From the NCBI RefSeq assembly GCF_902813185.1, contig NZ_LR778301.1, positions 1,240,001-1,304,000 of the forward strand: a stretch of DNA of 64,000 nucleotides, in the 5' to 3' direction. A program made the translations under genes and the position numbers. This DNA is from Denitratisoma oestradiolicum (GTDB lineage: Bacteria; Pseudomonadota; Gammaproteobacteria; Burkholderiales; Rhodocyclaceae). Positions 18,337 through 26,549 of the stretch are shown piece by piece. How positions within the stretch are numbered: position 1 is the stretch's first letter; each line of letters begins with the position of its first letter. The notes beneath the pieces are model-generated. The model made no database searches. It was not told where the DNA came from and saw only the letters and a program-made list of their open reading frames with translations.

Positions 18337-19404
18337 TCAGCGGCTGGGTTTGGCCCAGGCGCCCCGTTCGTGCATCAGGGCGATCTGGCGATCGATGACC
18401 TTTTCCTTGTACTCGGCGTGCTTCATCGGTGCCCGGTCCAGGTAAAGGTTCTTGGGATAGATCTCCCGTTCGTAGATGATCTGGGCCAGCTCCGAGCGCA
18501 CATCCTTCATCCAGTTGGAGACCTGGGCATTGGCGCGATGGTGGCGCAGCTGCTCGATGTCGATGACCCCGGCCACGTAGGTGGACCCCGCCCCGTATTC
18601 CTGCTTGCCGACGATGGCGCCCCGGTGATTGATGATGTAGGAGCGGCCGCCAAAGGTGTCGATGGGCGTCGTGGAATCCGGGAACAGGTAGTAGGTGCCC
18701 ATGTTCGGCGAGAGCACGTACATGTTGTTTTCCAGGGCACGGGCCCGGGAGGAAATCTCGAAAAAGTCGTTGCCGGTGCCAGGGTGGGGGAAGGAGGCCC
18801 GATAGGCGATCTCGCAGCCGTTCATGGCCAGGCCCCGCCCGTTTTCCGGGTAGGAGGCCTCGTTGGCCATCATTACCCCGAGGCGGCCGATCTCGGTGTC
18901 CACCACCGGCCAGAAGGCATCCAGGGTGCGGCCGTACTTGTCTATCCACCAGTCGAAGATGTCGTGGGGCGTCATGCTGTGCTCCACCGGATAGAGGGTG
19001 GCCAGCTTGTAGTGCTTGAGGATCACCTCGCCCTGGGGGTCCAGCACGAATCCGACATTGAAGAAGCGGTCCGGCCAGTCCGGGTGCTTGGCCTTGGCCT
19101 GGGCCATGATGAAGACCTTGTACTCCCGGGCCAGCTTGCCCAGGGCATCGGTCTCGGGGCCGGGAATGTCGATGGCGCAGGTGTTGGCGAAATCGGCGTG
19201 GTCCACGTCCAGCACTTCGTCATTGAAGCCCTGCAAGCCCCCCTCGGGGATCACCAGCAGGCGCACCGGGATATCCAGGCTGGAGAGCCAGGAAGCGGCC
19301 TTGGTCAGGTGGCCCAGGTGCTCGATGTTCTTCATCATGTCGGAACGCTGACGTATGCCCCAGACGGTGGGGATCAGGCCGACGCAATTGTACGGTTCGA
19401 TCAT
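18337..19404 (-). CDS. Nitrilase-superfamily protein lacking the catalytic cysteine
   Basis: A 355-residue carbon-nitrogen hydrolase fold. The glutamate (VIPEGGLQGF, E54) and lysine (LKHYKLATLYPVE, K133) of the Glu-Lys-Cys triad are in place. The position of the nucleophile reads GVMMANEASYPENGRG, where family members have Cys-Tyr/Trp-Glu/Asp; the residue is alanine (A180, codon GCC). It therefore cannot use the usual thioester chemistry and may be a pseudoenzyme, a regulatory or binding protein, or act by another route. It is otherwise full length with no frameshift. The gene lies 27 bases after the aldehyde dehydrogenase stop. The ribosome-binding site is weak. Confidence 0.85.
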   Translation of the reverse strand: MIEPYNCVGLIPTVWGIRQRSDMMKNIEHLGHLTKAASWLSSLDIPVRLLVIPEGGLQGFNDEVLDVDHADFANTCAIDIPGPETDALGKLAREYKVFIMAQAKAKHPDWPDRFFNVGFVLDPQGEVILKHYKLATLYPVEHSMTPHDIFDWWIDKYGRTLDAFWPVVDTEIGRLGVMMANEASYPENGRGLAMNGCEIAYRASFPHPGTGNDFFEISSRARALENNMYVLSPNMGTYYLFPDSTTPIDTFGGRSYIINHRGAIVGKQEYGAGSTYVAGVIDIEQLRHHRANAQVSNWMKDVRSELAQIIYEREIYPKNLYLDRAPMKHAEYKEKVIDRQIALMHERGAWAKPSR

Positions 19405-19431
19405 GGCATTGTCCTATCGGTGACGGAGGGT

Positions 19432-20883
19432 TCAGGCGGGAAGCTGGATCGTGATCCACTTCCATTCAGTGAAGGTGTCGATGTCGATATCGGTGCCCTC
19501 CCTGCCGAAGCCGCTTTCGCCGACGCCGCCAAAGGGCACGTGAGGCTCGTCGGCGATGGTCGGCGCGTTGATATGCACCATGCCGGCATGGACCCGCTGG
19601 GAAAACTGCATGGCCTTGGTGATGTCCCGGGTGAAGATGGCGGCGCTCAGGCCGTAGCGGGTGTCATTGGCACAGGCGATGGCCTCCTCCAGGTCCGCCA
19701 CCGGATAGATCGACGTGACCGGGCCGAAGGTTTCATCGCGGCAGACGGTCATGCCTTCCGCAACCCCGGTGAGGATGGTGGGACGGCAGCGGTTGCCGAT
19801 CCAGGTGCCGCCGGTCAGCACCGTGGCGCCCTTGGCCTGGGCGTCCTGGATATGGGTCTTCACCCGCTGGCGCTGGCGCTCGGAAATGATCGGTCCCACC
19901 CAGGTGCCGGGATTGCGCAGGTCGCCCATGCCCATGGACTCCGCCTTGGCCTTGAAGCGACGGCAGAATTCGGCCTCGATGCTCTTCTCCACATAGATGC
20001 GGCTCGACGCCATGCAGGCCTGGCCCTGGAAGAAAAACTGGCTGAAGGCCGCCGCCTCCACGGCGGCCTCCAGGTCGGCATCGGCCAGCACTACCAGAGG
20101 ATTCTTGCCCCCCAGTTCCAGCACGACGCGCCGCATCAGGGGGCCGCAGAGGCTGGCGATGTGCCTGCCGACGCGGCTGGAGCCGGTGAACATCACCACC
20201 TTGACCAGGGGATGGGAGGTCAGGGCATCGCCGATCTTGTCGCCGAAGCCGGTGACCACGTTGAAGGCGCCCGCCGGAATGCCGGCCTCGTGATACACCT
20301 CCGCCAGGCGATTGGCCACCATGGGCGCTTCCTCGGAGGTCAGCAGCACCACGGTGTTGCCCGTGGCCAGGGGCGTGGCGCTCAGCTTCACGTTCTTGAG
20401 CAGAGGCACGTTGAAGGGCGAGATGCTGGCGACGACCCCCAGGGGTTCCCGTACCGTCATGCTGAAGCGGCCCGGGGTTTCCGAGGGGATGGTCTGGCCG
20501 GTGATGCGCCGCGCCACGCCGGCTGCGGCGCGCAGGCAGTTGATGGCGTACTGGACTTCGAACTGGGCCTTGCCGAAGGGGGAGCCGACTTCGTCGATCA
20601 GGATGTCCACGAATTCGTCGCGGTACTTCTCCATCAGCGTCGCGGCCCGGCATAGCCAGGCCTCCCGATCCGCGGCCATCGTTTTGCCGTAGCTGGCGAA
20701 GGCCTGATGGGCCGTCTGCACCGCCCGATCGACATCTGCGATGTTGCCTTCCGCCACCCTGGCGTAGGGCGAGTCATCCTCCGGGTTACGGTCGATGAAA
20801 TACTTACCGGAAGCGGGGGCCACGCGTTCCCCGCCTATCCATAAATCAAACGCCTGATGGTCGTTCCTGCTGGTATGTCCCAT
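19432..20883 (-). CDS. Aldehyde dehydrogenase, NAD(P)-dependent
   Basis: A 483-residue protein. Catalytic residues are present: Asn in SPFNVPLLK (N158), Glu in ELGGKNPL (E256) and the nucleophile Cys in GQACMASS (C290). The cofactor-binding KPSE motif reads LTSEEAP, so the lysine that contacts the nucleotide ribose or phosphate is threonine, which could affect NAD/NADP preference. The overall pattern is that of vanillin/salicylaldehyde/benzaldehyde dehydrogenases. The start at 20883 has GGAGACGAGG. First gene of the oxidation operon; the promoter should lie in the 380 bases to its right. Confidence 0.92.
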   Translation of the reverse strand: MGHTSRNDHQAFDLWIGGERVAPASGKYFIDRNPEDDSPYARVAEGNIADVDRAVQTAHQAFASYGKTMAADREAWLCRAATLMEKYRDEFVDILIDEVGSPFGKAQFEVQYAINCLRAAAGVARRITGQTIPSETPGRFSMTVREPLGVVASISPFNVPLLKNVKLSATPLATGNTVVLLTSEEAPMVANRLAEVYHEAGIPAGAFNVVTGFGDKIGDALTSHPLVKVVMFTGSSRVGRHIASLCGPLMRRVVLELGGKNPLVVLADADLEAAVEAAAFSQFFFQGQACMASSRIYVEKSIEAEFCRRFKAKAESMGMGDLRNPGTWVGPIISERQRQRVKTHIQDAQAKGATVLTGGTWIGNRCRPTILTGVAEGMTVCRDETFGPVTSIYPVADLEEAIACANDTRYGLSAAIFTRDITKAMQFSQRVHAGMVHINAPTIADEPHVPFGGVGESGFGREGTDIDIDTFTEWKWITIQLPA

Positions 20884-21261
20884 GCCTCGTCTCCTGCTGT
20901 AGTTGTTGGTGTTTTTCGGCCGCCATATCACGGAAGAATGGCAATGGCGCAAGCCGCTGGCTGACTATAACAACAGGATTTTTTGATTCGTTAGCGCAGG
21001 GGTGCAAGGGATAGCGAGTTTGTGCAAAGAAGGAAAATTTTTCCTGATTAGCGAAACTCAGCCGAGTCATTCCGGGGCCGCGTAGCGGAACCCGGAATCC
21101 AGAAACCCCACCCGTGCGCCTCTGGATTCCGGGTTCTGCCCTCGCGGGCAGCCCCGAAATGACGACTTCGTGAACGCTGGCTGAACATGGATGCACCATG
21201 GGGACTGGCGCCATGGGCAGCTTCCGGTCTGTCGCCGGAAAGTCCCTGCAGATGCAGTGGG
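20884..21261. other. Intergenic region between aldehyde dehydrogenase and AraC genes
   Basis: Contains an AT-richer stretch (about 20900-21060), likely the promoter of the oxidation operon, then one palindromic repeat (21066-21163). No gene is visible. Confidence 0.5.
21066..21163. repeat. REP-like palindromic repeat, copy 3
   Basis: Begins GTCATTCCGGGGC and ends GCCCCGAAATGAC, so the whole 98-base unit is one long imperfect inverted repeat. Inner halves are GGAATCCAGA and TCTGGATTCC. Related to, but diverged from, the GTCATTCCGGCG copies elsewhere in the window. Confidence 0.65.
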
Positions 21262-22266
21262 CTACTGCTTGCGCAAGGTATCGGAGGGCAGTTCGCCGAA
21301 TTTTTTCTTGTAGTGGGCTGCGAAGTGGCTGAGGTGCTGGAAGCCCCAGCGGATGGCCACGTCCGTGACGTTGGCGGTAGTTGGTGCCGCTTTCAGCAAC
21401 TCATCATGGACCCGCTGCAGGCGCTCGGCCCGAAGGTAGGCCATGGGGCTGGTATTGCGGAAGTCGCGGAAGCCCGCGTACAGGGCGCTGGTGCTCACGC
21501 CGGCATGGGCAGCCAGGCTGGCGACTGTCAGGGGTTCGTCCGCATGGGTCTTGATATATTCCTCGACCCGTTTGACGTGGCTCGGCGCGATGGGGCGGGC
21601 CGGCGCGGCGAGTTCCTCGCTGTAGTTGTTGAACTGGGAATGCAGCAGGGTAGCGACCAGCAGGTGTTCGATGGGGGCGCGCACCAGGGGCGAGTGAAGG
21701 TAGCGGGCATTGCCGTCCAGTTCGGTTATCAGATAGGACACCAGGGCCGGCCAGCCGCTGCTTTGGTCCGACATGTCGAGTCCCAGCTTGAACTGCAAGG
21801 GGTGGCGCAGGTCGTGGCCGATATGCTGGGCGCAGGTCCGTTCCACCAGATCACGATCGAGCTGGACCATGATCTGGTCGCAGTTGGCGTCGATGGTCTG
21901 GTAGAAGGGCTTGGTGGGGGAAATCACTGCTGCGGTTCCCGGATGGGCACGCAATTTTTCCTCGCCGCAGGTGACATGGGAGGTACCGACCATCGGCATC
22001 ATCACCAGCACGAAGGTCTGCAGGTGGCCGGCATCGATCTTGACGGTCGGGCCGTAGCGCAGGCGATTGAGGGATACGCCCCCCAGGGGAACGTGGTCCA
22101 TGCAGGTGTCGACGCGCTGGTTGTCCTCGCCAAGAATCTTCAGTTCATGGGGGCAATAAACCTCGGCGACACGCTCCCGTGCCTCCGTGGCATCAAAGGT
22201 CTGGAAAAGCCGGTGGCGGGAAAGGGGATCTTTCACAACCCGGGGGCTGCCTTGCGCGATAAACAT
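21262..22266 (-). CDS. AraC-family transcriptional regulator
   Basis: A 334-residue regulator with an AraC_binding_2-type N-terminal domain and a C-terminal HTH_18 (VASLAAHAGVSTSALYAGFRDF and VTDVAIRWGFQHLSHFAAHYKKKFGELPSDTLRKQ). It is directly upstream of the aldehyde dehydrogenase operon on the same strand, so it is the best candidate regulator of that operon. A perfect dyad (22456-22470) lies 190 bases ahead of its start and might be an autoregulatory operator. Confidence 0.9.
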   Translation of the reverse strand: MFIAQGSPRVVKDPLSRHRLFQTFDATEARERVAEVYCPHELKILGEDNQRVDTCMDHVPLGGVSLNRLRYGPTVKIDAGHLQTFVLVMMPMVGTSHVTCGEEKLRAHPGTAAVISPTKPFYQTIDANCDQIMVQLDRDLVERTCAQHIGHDLRHPLQFKLGLDMSDQSSGWPALVSYLITELDGNARYLHSPLVRAPIEHLLVATLLHSQFNNYSEELAAPARPIAPSHVKRVEEYIKTHADEPLTVASLAAHAGVSTSALYAGFRDFRNTSPMAYLRAERLQRVHDELLKAAPTTANVTDVAIRWGFQHLSHFAAHYKKKFGELPSDTLRKQ

Positions 22267-22598
22267 GTCGGTTCGCCTCCTCCTCTCCTTCTTTTTACGC
22301 CAAGTCGTTTACTGAATCCTTACTCTGACCTCGGTCAGTCTAGTGATTTCAGTGGCCTGCTTCAACAAGGTCGCTGCGCATGGTGCCAGGGCATCCGGCA
22401 ACGCTTCGCGGGCCTTCATGATGCACTTGTTGCCTTTTGTTTTTCTAAGTAATTATTGTGCGTCGCACAAGCCTTGACGCTGGCCTCATGAGCCCAAGCG
22501 TAGCGCAACGATACAAATCGAGGGGCTTCCTGTCTTGACTGGGGAGGCATGAATGACTGCTCCCGAGCGCAGATATGTCAGAGGGCGGAAGCTGGCAA
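22267..22598. other. Intergenic region with a 15-bp palindrome
   Basis: 332 bases between the AraC gene and the end of the cox-like operon. The centre is relatively AT-rich (about 22300-22460), fitting the AraC promoter. No gene is recognisable. Confidence 0.5.
22456..22470. promoter_or_regulatory. Perfect palindrome, possible operator
   Basis: TTGTGCGTCGCACAA: two 7-bp arms around one central base. Symmetry and length fit a dimeric repressor site, and it lies in the probable promoter region of the AraC gene at 21262-22266. The binding protein is unknown; AraC proteins usually bind direct repeats, so another regulator is possible. Confidence 0.4.
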
Positions 22599-24212
22599 TC
22601 AGGTGCCGCCCAGAGCCTGACGCTGTTCGGTGATGTCGATGTCGGGGAGGATCGCCGGCGTATCGAAACTTACGGTGCGCACCTCGCCGGCATAGCATTC
22701 CAGCAGGCCCCGGGCGCCCGTGTCCCCCGAGAGGGCGGCGATCTCGGCGAAGTGACGGCGGGGCCAGACCACGGGGTTGCCACGCTGGCCACCATGTTCG
22801 GGTACCAGCACGGCCGGCTGGGTCGGGTCGAAGGCATCCAGCAGCCGATCGATGATGGCGGCGTTGATGCCGGGCATGTCGGCCAGCAGCACGACCACCC
22901 CGTCGATGTCCGCCGGCAGCGCCCGCAGGCCTCGGCGCAGGGAGGTGGCCAGGCCCTTGAGATAGTCCGGGTTGTGGGTGAAGGAAACGGGGCGGTCGGC
23001 CAGGGCGGCTTCGATACGATCGGCCTGGTAGCCCGTCACCACCATGACCTGGCAGGCGCGGGAAGCGCAGGCTGCATTCGCTACCCGCAGCGCCAGGGGA
23101 ACCCCATCCACCCGGCGCAACAGTTCGTTGCCCACGTCGATGGACGAGGGCCTGCCTGCCGCCAGCACCAGGGCGGCGATGCGGGGCGGCCGGGGCGCTT
23201 CCGGGGCGGGTGTCGCTGTTACGGCCGCTTCATCTTCACTGATATTGCTGATCAGTCCGCCCACGCCCAACCCCATGATGTCCTTGGCCGTGCAGGGCAG
23301 CCCGGCCAGCAGGCGTTGCAGCAGCAGGTCGAGACCGTTGAGGCTGGAGGAGCGGGCGCAACCGGGCAGGTTGAACACCGGCACGGTGCCGATGCGAGCG
23401 GTGAGCAGCATGTTGCCCGGCTCCACCGGCATGCCGAAATGTTCGATGACGCCTCCGGCGGCAACGATGGCTCCGGGCACCACGTCACCACGATCCTTGC
23501 TGATGGTGGCGCCCAATACCAGCAGCAGGTCGCATCCGGCCGCGAGCGCTTGCTGCAGGGCCTGGGCCACGGCCGGGCCTTCATGGGCGCAGCGCAGTTC
23601 CAGGGCCAGGGTGCCGCCCAGGGCTTCGAGGCGGCGCCGTGTCGCCGTCACGGCCATGTTCAGCATGCGTTCGGTGGTGCTCGGGGAAACGCTCATGATC
23701 AGGGCCGCCCGGCAGGGGCGCAGGGGCAGCAATTGCAGGGGCGGCCGGTCGCCGAGTTCTTCGTGCCAGGCGGCGATGACTCCGGGTTCCACCGCGAAGG
23801 GAATGACCTTTACCGTGGCGATGCGCTGGTCCTTGCCCACCAGGGCGTGCTGGGGCCGGGTGGCGAGGGTGATGGCTTCGCTGATGCGATTGAGGCGGTC
23901 GATCCTTTCCTGATCCACGGTCAGCAGTCCGGTCCCCTGGGCGTAGAGATTGCAGCGCCCCGTGTAGGGGGCGCGCTGCACGATCAGGCCGGAGGCAAGC
24001 TGGCGGGCGATGGTCCCGGCGGCGGCATCCTCATCCAGTTCGCCCGGGGAAAGTCTTGCGCCGGCCACCCGGGGAACGCCGGCAGCCTCCAGGGCGGCGA
24101 CGTCGATGGCGGACAAAACCCGCCCCTTCTTCAGCAACAGGTGGGGCAGCTTGAGGGTGTGGGCGAGGCGGACGCCCTCGGCCTCGGCACTGGGAAATTC
24201 GCCAAAGATCAT
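22599..24212 (-). CDS. Molybdopterin-binding/NTP-transferase fusion (molybdenum cofactor maturation)
   Basis: A 537-residue two-domain protein. Residues about 1-335 resemble the MoeA/MogA-like MoCF_biosynth domain (GATISKDRGDVVPGAIVAAGG). Residues about 355-537 resemble the MobA/MocA nucleotidyltransferase fold (IAALVLAAG, VVVLLADMPGI, RGNPVVWPRRHF). Such fusions accompany molybdenum hydroxylases and are thought to help attach CMP to molybdopterin. The nucleotide-binding motif, normally LAAGxSxRMGxxK, reads LAAGRPSSIDVGNELL, so the conserved arginine and lysine are lost; the domain may be weak or non-catalytic. ATG 24212 overlaps the xdhC stop by four bases. Last gene of the operon. Confidence 0.85.
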   Translation of the reverse strand: MIFGEFPSAEAEGVRLAHTLKLPHLLLKKGRVLSAIDVAALEAAGVPRVAGARLSPGELDEDAAAGTIARQLASGLIVQRAPYTGRCNLYAQGTGLLTVDQERIDRLNRISEAITLATRPQHALVGKDQRIATVKVIPFAVEPGVIAAWHEELGDRPPLQLLPLRPCRAALIMSVSPSTTERMLNMAVTATRRRLEALGGTLALELRCAHEGPAVAQALQQALAAGCDLLLVLGATISKDRGDVVPGAIVAAGGVIEHFGMPVEPGNMLLTARIGTVPVFNLPGCARSSSLNGLDLLLQRLLAGLPCTAKDIMGLGVGGLISNISEDEAAVTATPAPEAPRPPRIAALVLAAGRPSSIDVGNELLRRVDGVPLALRVANAACASRACQVMVVTGYQADRIEAALADRPVSFTHNPDYLKGLATSLRRGLRALPADIDGVVVLLADMPGINAAIIDRLLDAFDPTQPAVLVPEHGGQRGNPVVWPRRHFAEIAALSGDTGARGLLECYAGEVRTVSFDTPAILPDIDITEQRQALGGT

Positions 24213-25216
24213 CCTGCTGCTCCCTGGTAGCGCACCTGAATGATCTGGGCCAGGATGGAAACCGCGATCTCGCTCGGATAGCGTCCGCCAAGGTCCAGGC
24301 CCACGGGCGCGTGGATGCGGCCGATCTGTTCCGCCAGCCCCAGTTCCGTCAGGCGGGCAAGTCGTTTCTCGTGGGTGCGCCGGCTGCCCAGGGCGCCGAT
24401 GTAGAAGGCCGGGCTGGCCAGGGCGGCGACGAGGGCCGGGTCGTCGAGCTTGGGGTCGTGGGTCAGGGTGACGACGGCGGTGCGGGCATCGGCACCCAGT
24501 TGGGCCATGGCCTCGTCCGGCCATGCGTCGCTCAGGGCGACTCCCGGGAATCTTTCCTCGCTGGCGAAGGCCCGGCGCGGATCGATCACCGTGACTTCAT
24601 AGCCGGCCATGGCCGCCATGGGCGCCAGGACCTGGGCGATGTGCACTGCCCCGACGATCAGCAGCCGGGGCTCCGGCACATAGACCCGGGCGAAGATATC
24701 GCCGTCCTCATCCAGGGCACCACTCTGGCCGCTGACAAAGCGTCGCCCCAATTCTGCTTCCATGACCGGGCTGAGCGCCAACGGCTCCCGAGTCGCGCCG
24801 GGTTCCAGCAGAACCTGGGTGCCATCGCTGAGCCGGGTGACCAGGGCCACGGGCCGCCGGTTCGCCCGGGTCGCCAGCAGTTGGGCAAGGAATCCGGCCG
24901 CCCTTGCCACATAGACCTGCACCCGGCCACCGCAGGCGAGACCCACTTCCCAGGCCTGTTCATCGCTGACCCCGAATTCCAGCCGGCGCGGCTGGCCATC
25001 GGCGATGGTCTTGAGGGCTTCCTGGATCACCGCGCCTTCGATGCAGCCTCCCGATACCGATCCGACAAAGGCGCCGCTCTCATTCACGGCCAGGTGGCTG
25101 CCCACCGGCCGGGGCGAGGAGCCCCAGGTTCGCGCCACGGTGGCCAGGGCGACGCCCTGGCCGGATTGCAACCAGGACTGGGCCTGATGGAGAATGTCGT
25201 CGAGATCGGAAGCCAT
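24209..25216 (-). CDS. xdhC: XdhC/CoxF-family molybdenum hydroxylase maturation protein
   Basis: A 335-residue protein with the XdhC N-terminal domain (VARTWGSSPRPVGSHLAV, SVSGGCIEGAVIQEAL) and the C-terminal Rossmann XdhC_C domain (RLLIVGAVHIAQVLAPMAAMAGYEVTVIDPR, GALGSRRTHEKR). XdhC proteins bind the cytosine-dinucleotide cofactor, promote its sulfuration and hand it to the apoenzyme. Start ATG 25216 is chosen by alignment of the core; a TTG at 25228 is possible and the ribosome-binding site is weak. It overlaps the next gene by ATGA, so the two proteins are made together. Confidence 0.92.
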   Translation of the reverse strand: MASDLDDILHQAQSWLQSGQGVALATVARTWGSSPRPVGSHLAVNESGAFVGSVSGGCIEGAVIQEALKTIADGQPRRLEFGVSDEQAWEVGLACGGRVQVYVARAAGFLAQLLATRANRRPVALVTRLSDGTQVLLEPGATREPLALSPVMEAELGRRFVSGQSGALDEDGDIFARVYVPEPRLLIVGAVHIAQVLAPMAAMAGYEVTVIDPRRAFASEERFPGVALSDAWPDEAMAQLGADARTAVVTLTHDPKLDDPALVAALASPAFYIGALGSRRTHEKRLARLTELGLAEQIGRIHAPVGLDLGGRYPSEIAVSILAQIIQVRYQGAAG

Positions 25217-25346
25217 GCTTGGGTTCAATTAGCGTGAAAATGCATGAACGGAGCCAAGGGTGACGGTCGAGCGTAGCGAGCCGATGAGTAGCCCCGCCCT
25301 GGGGCGGGGATGGGCGGCGTTACTTTGGCGCATTTTCATCCTCGAG

Positions 25347-25373
25347 GGTGGTGCTGGCGACCATGAGCGTTAG
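25347..25373 (-). repeat. Partial copy of the conserved repeat block
   Basis: On the minus strand it reads CTAACGCTCATGGTCGCCAG, resembling the CTAACGGTCATGGCGGCAGG block found with REP units at 13.4, 27.7 and 49.4 kb. It starts 10 bases after the CoxE stop. The adjoining palindromes are absent or much diverged. Confidence 0.45.
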
Positions 25374-25382
25374 GTCGGTATC

Positions 25383-26540
25383 TCAGGCGCCGATGGCCCG
25401 CAGGGTCCTGGCCAGCTGGGACAGGCTTTGCAGATTGTGGGCCGGCAGGAAATGGTCCAGATAGGGCAGGGCGGTCCGCATGCCCTGGGTCAGGGGCTGG
25501 TAGCCCGGGGTGCCGAGCAGGGGATTGAGCCAGAGCACCTTCTGGGCCTGCTGCCGCAGTCTCGCCATCTGCTCCCGCATTTCCGCTGCGTCGCCCCGAT
25601 CCCAGCCGTCACTGAGGAAGATCACCGCGGTGCGGTGATTGAGCAGGCGTGGCCCGTGCTGTTCGTTGAACTCCCGCAGGCTGGTGCCGATGTTGGTGCC
25701 GCCGGCCCAGTCGTGAACCTTGTCGGCGACCTGCTTCAGGGACGCTGCCACCCCTTTGGTCTTGAGCAGATCGGTGATCACCGTCAGGTGGGTCGAGAAC
25801 ACCGCGACTTCCAGGTCCGACAGTTCCCGCCGCAGGGCGTACATGAATTCGATCAGGAAACTGCTGTAGCGCTGCATGGAGCCGCTGACATCGCAGAGCA
25901 GCACCAGGCGGGTCTTGTTGATGCGGCGGGTGCGATAGGGCAGGGGACAGATGCCCTCGGCGGTATAGAAGCTGCGGTTGCGCAACAGCCGGCGCAGGTC
26001 GGGGGCGCTGCCCCGGCGACAGGCGACATGGCGCCGCCCGCGCTTGTTGGCCAGGGCGGCGACGATGTCCCGGATCAGGCGCTGGGCCCGTTCCACATCG
26101 GCGTCGGTGAGGGTGCCCAGGTCCCGGATGGCCAATACCTCTTCGGGACTGTAGGCAAGTTTCAGGGGCTGCCGCTCGGCCTCATCGCCGTCGCCTTCCT
26201 CACCGGGCAGGATCAGCCGGGCACCGGGGCTGCTCTCATCCTCGTCTTCCTCCGGGTTTTCGCCTTCCCGCCGCTTGCGGATCAGGATACGTTCGGGGGA
26301 TTCCCAATAGCTGGCGAATACGGCATCGAAGCGGGGAATGTCCTCGCGGCGGGAGATCAGGGTGGCCCGGGCGGCAGCGTAGAAGTCATCGCGCCGGGCA
26401 ATGTCGATGTGGCGGAAGCACTGGCAGAGGTCGATCAGATTGCCCGGATTGACCGGCAGGTCGGCTTCGTGCAATGCCCGGGAGAAGCCGACCACATGTT
26501 CCAGCATGCTGCGGTTTTGCCGGGGCGCAGGGGAGGCCAT
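25383..26540 (-). CDS. coxE: CoxE-like VWA-domain protein
   Basis: A 385-residue protein of the CoxE/VWA_CoxE family. The C-terminal von Willebrand A domain has an intact MIDAS motif, DVSGSM (D217-S221), and later a GTNIGTSL and FLSDGWDRGD. A strongly acidic linker lies at about residues 94-122. In the carboxydotrophic cox cluster CoxE works with the AAA+ ATPase CoxD to build the [CuSMoO2] or related active site. Here the CoxD-like gene is immediately upstream (9-base gap). The maturation pair probably acts on the CoxMSL-like enzyme encoded upstream. Confidence 0.9.
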   Translation of the reverse strand: MASPAPRQNRSMLEHVVGFSRALHEADLPVNPGNLIDLCQCFRHIDIARRDDFYAAARATLISRREDIPRFDAVFASYWESPERILIRKRREGENPEEDEDESSPGARLILPGEEGDGDEAERQPLKLAYSPEEVLAIRDLGTLTDADVERAQRLIRDIVAALANKRGRRHVACRRGSAPDLRRLLRNRSFYTAEGICPLPYRTRRINKTRLVLLCDVSGSMQRYSSFLIEFMYALRRELSDLEVAVFSTHLTVITDLLKTKGVAASLKQVADKVHDWAGGTNIGTSLREFNEQHGPRLLNHRTAVIFLSDGWDRGDAAEMREQMARLRQQAQKVLWLNPLLGTPGYQPLTQGMRTALPYLDHFLPAHNLQSLSQLARTLRAIGA

Positions 26541-26549
26541 GGTCCGGTA

